From positions 1 through 16,587 of the forward strand of contig JAGHSL010000300.1 in NCBI GenBank assembly GCA_018065885.1: DNA of 16,587 bases. Direction: 5' to 3'. Numbering within the stretch: the first letter of the stretch is position 1; the number at the start of each line of letters is the position of its first letter. Positions 13,780 through 16,587 of this stretch are shown here, in pieces. The notes beneath the pieces are model-generated. The model had not been told where the DNA came from. It worked only from the letters and a program-made list of their open reading frames with translations, and did not search any database. Origin of the DNA: Candidatus Limimorpha equi. Lineage in GTDB: Bacteria > Bacteroidota > Bacteroidia > Bacteroidales > F082. Both the position numbers and the translations under genes were made by a program.

Positions 13780-13906
13780 AAGTGCCTTGAATTACCTAAC
13801 TTCTCCATTAAAATTAGTTGACATGCCAAATAACATTCATTTGTCAGTTGCAAATCCGGCAATTAATTCAGGGAAAATAAACCATGTGTCTTTCATTTAT
13901 TTATGC

Positions 13907-13914
13907 TATTTTTG
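13907..13914 (+). promoter_or_regulatory. Promoter -7 box of the DUF4230 operon
   Basis: TATTTTTG is an exact consensus -7 box about 107 bases upstream of the first DUF4230 gene; TGTG at 13885-13888 is a weak -33. Apart from this, the 13755-13906 gap shows no gene. Confidence 0.55.
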
Positions 13915-13933
13915 CCGCATAATTTTTGAAGTC

Positions 13934-14005
13934 ATGGCGATTGAAGGCCGGAAAGACATCTTGCGCCATAAAGAAGGCACGGAAATGCCATTATCTATGA
14001 ATTGA
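13934..14005 (+). CDS. Possible 23-codon leader ORF
   Basis: ATG to TGA encodes MAIEGRKDILRHKEGTEMPL plus three residues. It lies wholly inside the predicted leader transcript and ends 15 bases before the DUF4230 start, so it could be a translated leader peptide or simply chance. No strong ribosome binding site is seen, and I recognise no family. Confidence 0.25.
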   Translation: MAIEGRKDILRHKEGTEMPLSMN

Positions 14006-14020
14006 AAATTTGCTAATGCA

Positions 14021-14665
14021 ATGAAAATAAGGATTTTATTATTGTTTGTAAGCATCGCTTTGCTGCCTTGTTCGTGTTCCGAGCCAACTATTGAGCGCGT
14101 TACGTTGCAAGATCGGGTCTCGTCCATGTATTCGGATTTTTCCGATATTGCGGAATTGGGCACGGTTGAGTACACGGTGAAGCAGGTGATTCGTGGCAAA
14201 AGCCATACGAAAATAGGGGAGAGAAGTCTTGGCAGCGTGGGCGAAAAAAGCATCCTTTTCGGTTGGATGGCGTATGTGAAGGCTGGCATCGATTTGAATG
14301 AATTTTCGGAAGACGACATAGAAATCAATGAAAAGACGCAGTCGGTCTATGTCACTTTGCCTCACGCCAAAATATTGTCTGTCAACATTCCGCCTGATTC
14401 CATCAAGGAAATTTATCATCGTGAGGGTGCGTTTCGCGGAAAATTCGACGCGATAGAACGCGATAATATTCTTGATGAAGGCCAGGACCGCTTAAATGAA
14501 ATCATCAAGACTTTGAGCATCCAATCGGAAGCGGAGGCGAATACGAAACTGCTGTTTGAGGATATGCTGGCGCAAATGGGTTTTGAACGGCAGAATATCC
14601 ATGTCAGATTTGGCGAAGAGAATGGTTTCGAGGAAAAAATGACTTCAAAAACGGAGGAATTATGA
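14021..14665 (+). CDS. DUF4230 protein, probable lipoprotein (first of a tandem pair)
   Basis: 214 residues. The N-terminus MKIRILLLFVSIALLPCSCS is a signal sequence with Cys at 17 and 19; Cys19 is a plausible though weak lipobox. The body has the DUF4230 pattern: LGTVEYTVKQVI near 46-57, a GWMAYVKAGIDL segment (81-92), VYVTLPHAKILSVNI (109-123), then a charged helical C-terminal part ending in MGFERQNIHVRF. The family is common in Bacteroidota and Firmicutes; its function is unknown to me. An ATG preceded by a TATTTTTG promoter starts the operon, and the gene overlaps the next by ATGA. It is clearly paralogous in layout to its neighbour. Confidence 0.85.
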   Translation: MKIRILLLFVSIALLPCSCSEPTIERVTLQDRVSSMYSDFSDIAELGTVEYTVKQVIRGKSHTKIGERSLGSVGEKSILFGWMAYVKAGIDLNEFSEDDIEINEKTQSVYVTLPHAKILSVNIPPDSIKEIYHREGAFRGKFDAIERDNILDEGQDRLNEIIKTLSIQSEAEANTKLLFEDMLAQMGFERQNIHVRFGEENGFEEKMTSKTEEL

Positions 14666-15270
14666 AGAAAAGGACGATGATTAAAGTGCTTTTTGTGGCT
14701 GCTTTGGTGGCTCTTGTCCTGATTTATGCCAAGAGATTTCGCGAAAGCCACAAAATAAGTGTTGAGAATGAAGTGGAAAGCACGATAACGGTGCGTGATA
14801 TTCAAAAGATTTCGGAACTTGTCACAGCGAGTTTTTATGGCGAAACGGCCATGAAAAGCACAAAAGGTTTGTGGGGTATGAAGGAAATCGTCGTCATTGG
14901 CAATGGAACTGTCCGCGCCGGCTTCGATTTGTCGGCGATGACCGAAAATGACTTCCATTGCGACGGCGACACCTTATATCTTGATTTGCCCGAGGCGAAA
15001 ATCCTCGATGTCATAGTGAATCCTAAGGATTACGAGATATTCGACAGTAACACCAAGGATTGGTCTCAGGATGAAATCAATGCCATCGTGTCGAAAATTC
15101 AGAAGGAAATTGAACAGGATGCTGTCAAACATGGTTTATTGACGACGGCCAATACCGAAGGTGTGAAGAAAATGCAGCACTTGCTGATGAATTTGGGATT
15201 TAAGGAAGTGAGAGTGTCCGTAACGAAATCGGGAGCCGATTATCCGAATCTGAAGAATGTTGAACAATGA
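14662..15270 (+). CDS. DUF4230 protein, membrane-anchored (second of the pair)
   Basis: 202 residues. Residues 6-22 (MIKVLFVAALVALVLIY) form one membrane anchor without a lipobox Cys, so it should be tethered to the inner membrane with the body outside, unlike its neighbour. DUF4230 features: ISELVTASFYGE, MKEIVVIGNGTVRAGFDLS, LYLDLPEAKILDVIV, and a C-terminal helix ending NLGFKEVRVSV. The two proteins align segment by segment (AGIDL/AGFDL; LPHAKIL/LPEAKIL), indicating an old duplication. A GGAGG ribosome binding site (14653-14657) precedes the ATG, and the start overlaps the upstream stop as ATGA. Confidence 0.87.
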   Translation: MKKRTMIKVLFVAALVALVLIYAKRFRESHKISVENEVESTITVRDIQKISELVTASFYGETAMKSTKGLWGMKEIVVIGNGTVRAGFDLSAMTENDFHCDGDTLYLDLPEAKILDVIVNPKDYEIFDSNTKDWSQDEINAIVSKIQKEIEQDAVKHGLLTTANTEGVKKMQHLLMNLGFKEVRVSVTKSGADYPNLKNVEQ

Positions 15271-15407
15271 AATTCAAATCCTGCAATATGAAAAAGGTAA
15301 TAGTGATAATCTTAGTGATAGCGGCTTTGGCTCTTCTTGGGGTCGGCTTGTACAATTATTTCGGTGGGGGAGAACAGGAAGCACCGAAAATTGAGAAACT
15401 GTATTAA
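15267..15407 (+). CDS. 46-residue single-pass membrane protein
   Basis: The ATG overlaps the second DUF4230 stop as ATGA. The protein has a hydrophobic helix (VIVIILVIAALALLGVGLY) followed by a short charged tail (GGGEQEAPKIEKLY). A second in-frame ATG at 15288 gives a 39-residue form starting MKKVIVIIL, which looks more like a natural membrane-protein N-terminus; translational coupling favours 15267. The helix and operon position support a real gene. A terminator follows 14 bases downstream. It may be a small partner of the DUF4230 proteins; no family recognised. Confidence 0.7.
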   Translation: MKFKSCNMKKVIVIILVIAALALLGVGLYNYFGGGEQEAPKIEKLY

Positions 15408-15420
15408 TCAGTTGAAATGC

Positions 15421-15456
15421 AAAAAAATGCGGAATGGTTGTCCATCCCGCATTTTT
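15421..15456. terminator. Bidirectional terminator between the DUF4230 operon and sppA
   Basis: AAAAATGCGG (15423-15432) pairs with CCGCATTTTT (15447-15456). After one mismatch (A15433-C15446), ATGG pairs with CCAT around a TTGT loop. The A/T-rich ends give a T-tract in both directions, suiting two convergent genes. Confidence 0.88.
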
Positions 15457-15481
15457 AGTGGTTTTTTTGGAGTGAAAAAAT

Positions 15482-15511
15482 ACTCCTAACTCCTAATTCC
15501 AAACTCCTAAC
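15482..15511. repeat. Short CTCCTAA repeats
   Basis: CTCCTAA occurs at 15483-15489, 15490-15496 and 15504-15510, just past the sppA stop. It may be a small degenerate minisatellite; no role is evident. Confidence 0.6.
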
Positions 15512-15513
15512 TT

Positions 15514-16587
15514 TTATTGAATCACCATGTCAAACGGCACTCTTGCCTGGATTCCTGTGTTGTTGGAAAGGTTTTCAATGCCTTCATAGTATTTGTAATA
15601 CATGCCAAGTTTCTGGCGGAGTGAGGCATCAAGATCGTCGTTGCCACCGCTCAGTTGCTCGGTGAAACGTGTCATGAAATCCTTTTGCTTTGGCATTTCC
15701 ACAATTTTGTAATCGTTGGCTATGCCGGCTCTTTCGGCGGCAAAGGCGATGGCGTCTTCCATGTCGCCCAACTGGTCGACGAGGCCAAGTTCGATGGCAT
15801 CAACACCAGACCACACGCGGCCCTGACCGATGCTGTCGACATAGCTCTGGCGCAAGCCACGATTGCGTGCCACCATGCCGGTGAAATCGTCGTAGGTCTT
15901 CACAACCATCTGTTGCAGTTTGGCATATTGGAACTCGGTCAAAGGCTCGGTGAAGTTGCCGAAATCAGCGTTTTCGTTGGTCTTGACGACATCAAAGGTG
16001 ATGCCTAACTTGTCATTCAGCAATCCTTTCAGGTTCGGGAAAGTGCCGAAAACGCCAATGGAGCCGGTCAGTGTGGTTGGGTCGGCGAAGATGTAATCGC
16101 CGTTGGCTGAAATCCAGTAACCGCCGGAAGCTGCGTAGTTGCCCATGGAAACGATGACGGGTTTTTCGTTTGATGCCAGTTCCACTTCACGGCCGATGAC
16201 TGCCGATGCAACGGCACTGCCGCCAGGCGAGTTGACGCGCAAGACAATGGCTTTTACGTTTTCATCTTCGCGTGCTTTGCGGATGGTTTTCGAAAGGTTT
16301 TCGGAATAAATGTTGCCTTCCTGACCTTTGCCGTCGAAAATCTGACCTTCGGCATAGATGATGGCGATTTCGTTTCCGCTGTTATTATTAAAGGTGTAGG
16401 AATCAGCATATTTCGCGTTTGGAACGGCATTTATTTTATTGGAGCCAGTCAGATTCTTGAGTTCGGCGAGCATCTCGTCTTTAAACATCAGGCCGTCAAC
16501 CAAATTGTATTCCATGGCTTTCTGGGCATCGGAGAAGGTCTCCATTTGATCGGCAATCTGGTTGAGCTGCTCAACGCTGATGTTGCG
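15514..16587 (-). CDS. sppA: Signal peptide peptidase SppA (protease IV), C-terminal part
   Basis: The frame is open through the right edge, giving 357 visible residues; the N-terminus is outside the window, so internal ATGs such as 16545 are not the start. SppA is an inner-membrane protease that degrades cleaved signal peptides. The visible part holds a linker, then the second ClpP-like domain with IIYAEGQI, LRVNSPGGSAVASAVI, and MGNYAASGGYWIS, whose Ser (about residue 154 of the visible part) is the nucleophile. GSIGVFG and the long helix with VWSGVDAIELGLVDQLG follow. In the 67-kDa type the catalytic Lys is about 200 residues earlier, beyond the window edge. The ending RVPFDMVIQ is normal. 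A shared terminator lies about 60 bases downstream. Confidence 0.96.
   Translation of the reverse strand, partial: RNISVEQLNQIADQMETFSDAQKAMEYNLVDGLMFKDEMLAELKNLTGSNKINAVPNAKYADSYTFNNNSGNEIAIIYAEGQIFDGKGQEGNIYSENLSKTIRKAREDENVKAIVLRVNSPGGSAVASAVIGREVELASNEKPVIVSMGNYAASGGYWISANGDYIFADPTTLTGSIGVFGTFPNLKGLLNDKLGITFDVVKTNENADFGNFTEPLTEFQYAKLQQMVVKTYDDFTGMVARNRGLRQSYVDSIGQGRVWSGVDAIELGLVDQLGDMEDAIAFAAERAGIANDYKIVEMPKQKDFMTRFTEQLSGGNDDLDASLRQKLGMYYKYYEGIENLSNNTGIQARVPFDMVIQ

Overview
This is a chromosomal window from a member of the Bacteroidota, most likely Bacteroidales. The evidence is the repeated TAnnTTTG promoter -7 boxes (often TATTTTTG or TATCTTTGCAGC) with TTTG-like -33 boxes about 20 bases upstream, the scarcity of strong Shine-Dalgarno sequences, several short-signal lipoproteins, and tandem DUF4230 genes. 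Species cannot be named from this sequence.

Layout. (1) 1-2541, minus strand: the start of der, then an AT-rich stretch with a ComEC/Rec2-like metallo-beta-lactamase-fold protein and a possible small partner ORF, then era. The two housekeeping GTPases are separated by about 1.5 kb that looks inserted. (2) 2563-2763, plus strand: an initiator tRNA-Met with its own promoter and terminator. (3) 2789-8526, minus strand: a three-gene RND multidrug-type efflux operon (lipoprotein adaptor, inner-membrane pump, outer-membrane lipoprotein channel) with a consensus promoter, a leader carrying a 10-bp inverted repeat, and a terminator. (4) 8548-9175, minus strand: a small unknown lipoprotein, divergent from (5) an NhaC-family Na+/H+ antiporter at 9241-10899. 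(6) 10908-11926: seven copies of an 84-96 bp palindromic repeat in two arrays that bracket a small GxxExxY-family PD-(D/E)XK nuclease-like gene. The cassette fills the space between two convergent genes almost to their stop codons. (7) 11927-13779, minus strand: a dCMP-deaminase-family gene downstream of a LOG-family/P-loop-kinase fusion. (8) 13907-15456, plus strand: two tandem DUF4230 genes and a 46-residue membrane protein, joined by ATGA overlaps. (9) 15514-16587, minus strand: the C-terminal part of the protease IV sppA.

How the parts work together. The efflux genes make one envelope-spanning pump. The deaminase and the P-loop kinase plausibly act in nucleotide metabolism with the LOG nucleotide hydrolase. 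The DUF4230 genes form a compact envelope operon of unknown role.

The most interesting system is the nuclease-plus-palindrome cassette. Its hairpin units resemble REP/BIME elements. One 87-bp stretch is identical on both sides of the gene, so the gene can in principle be deleted or duplicated by recombination. The second most interesting point is the LOG-kinase fusion: its reading frame depends on a run of seven A residues, and losing one A would recreate two genes with an ATGA overlap.
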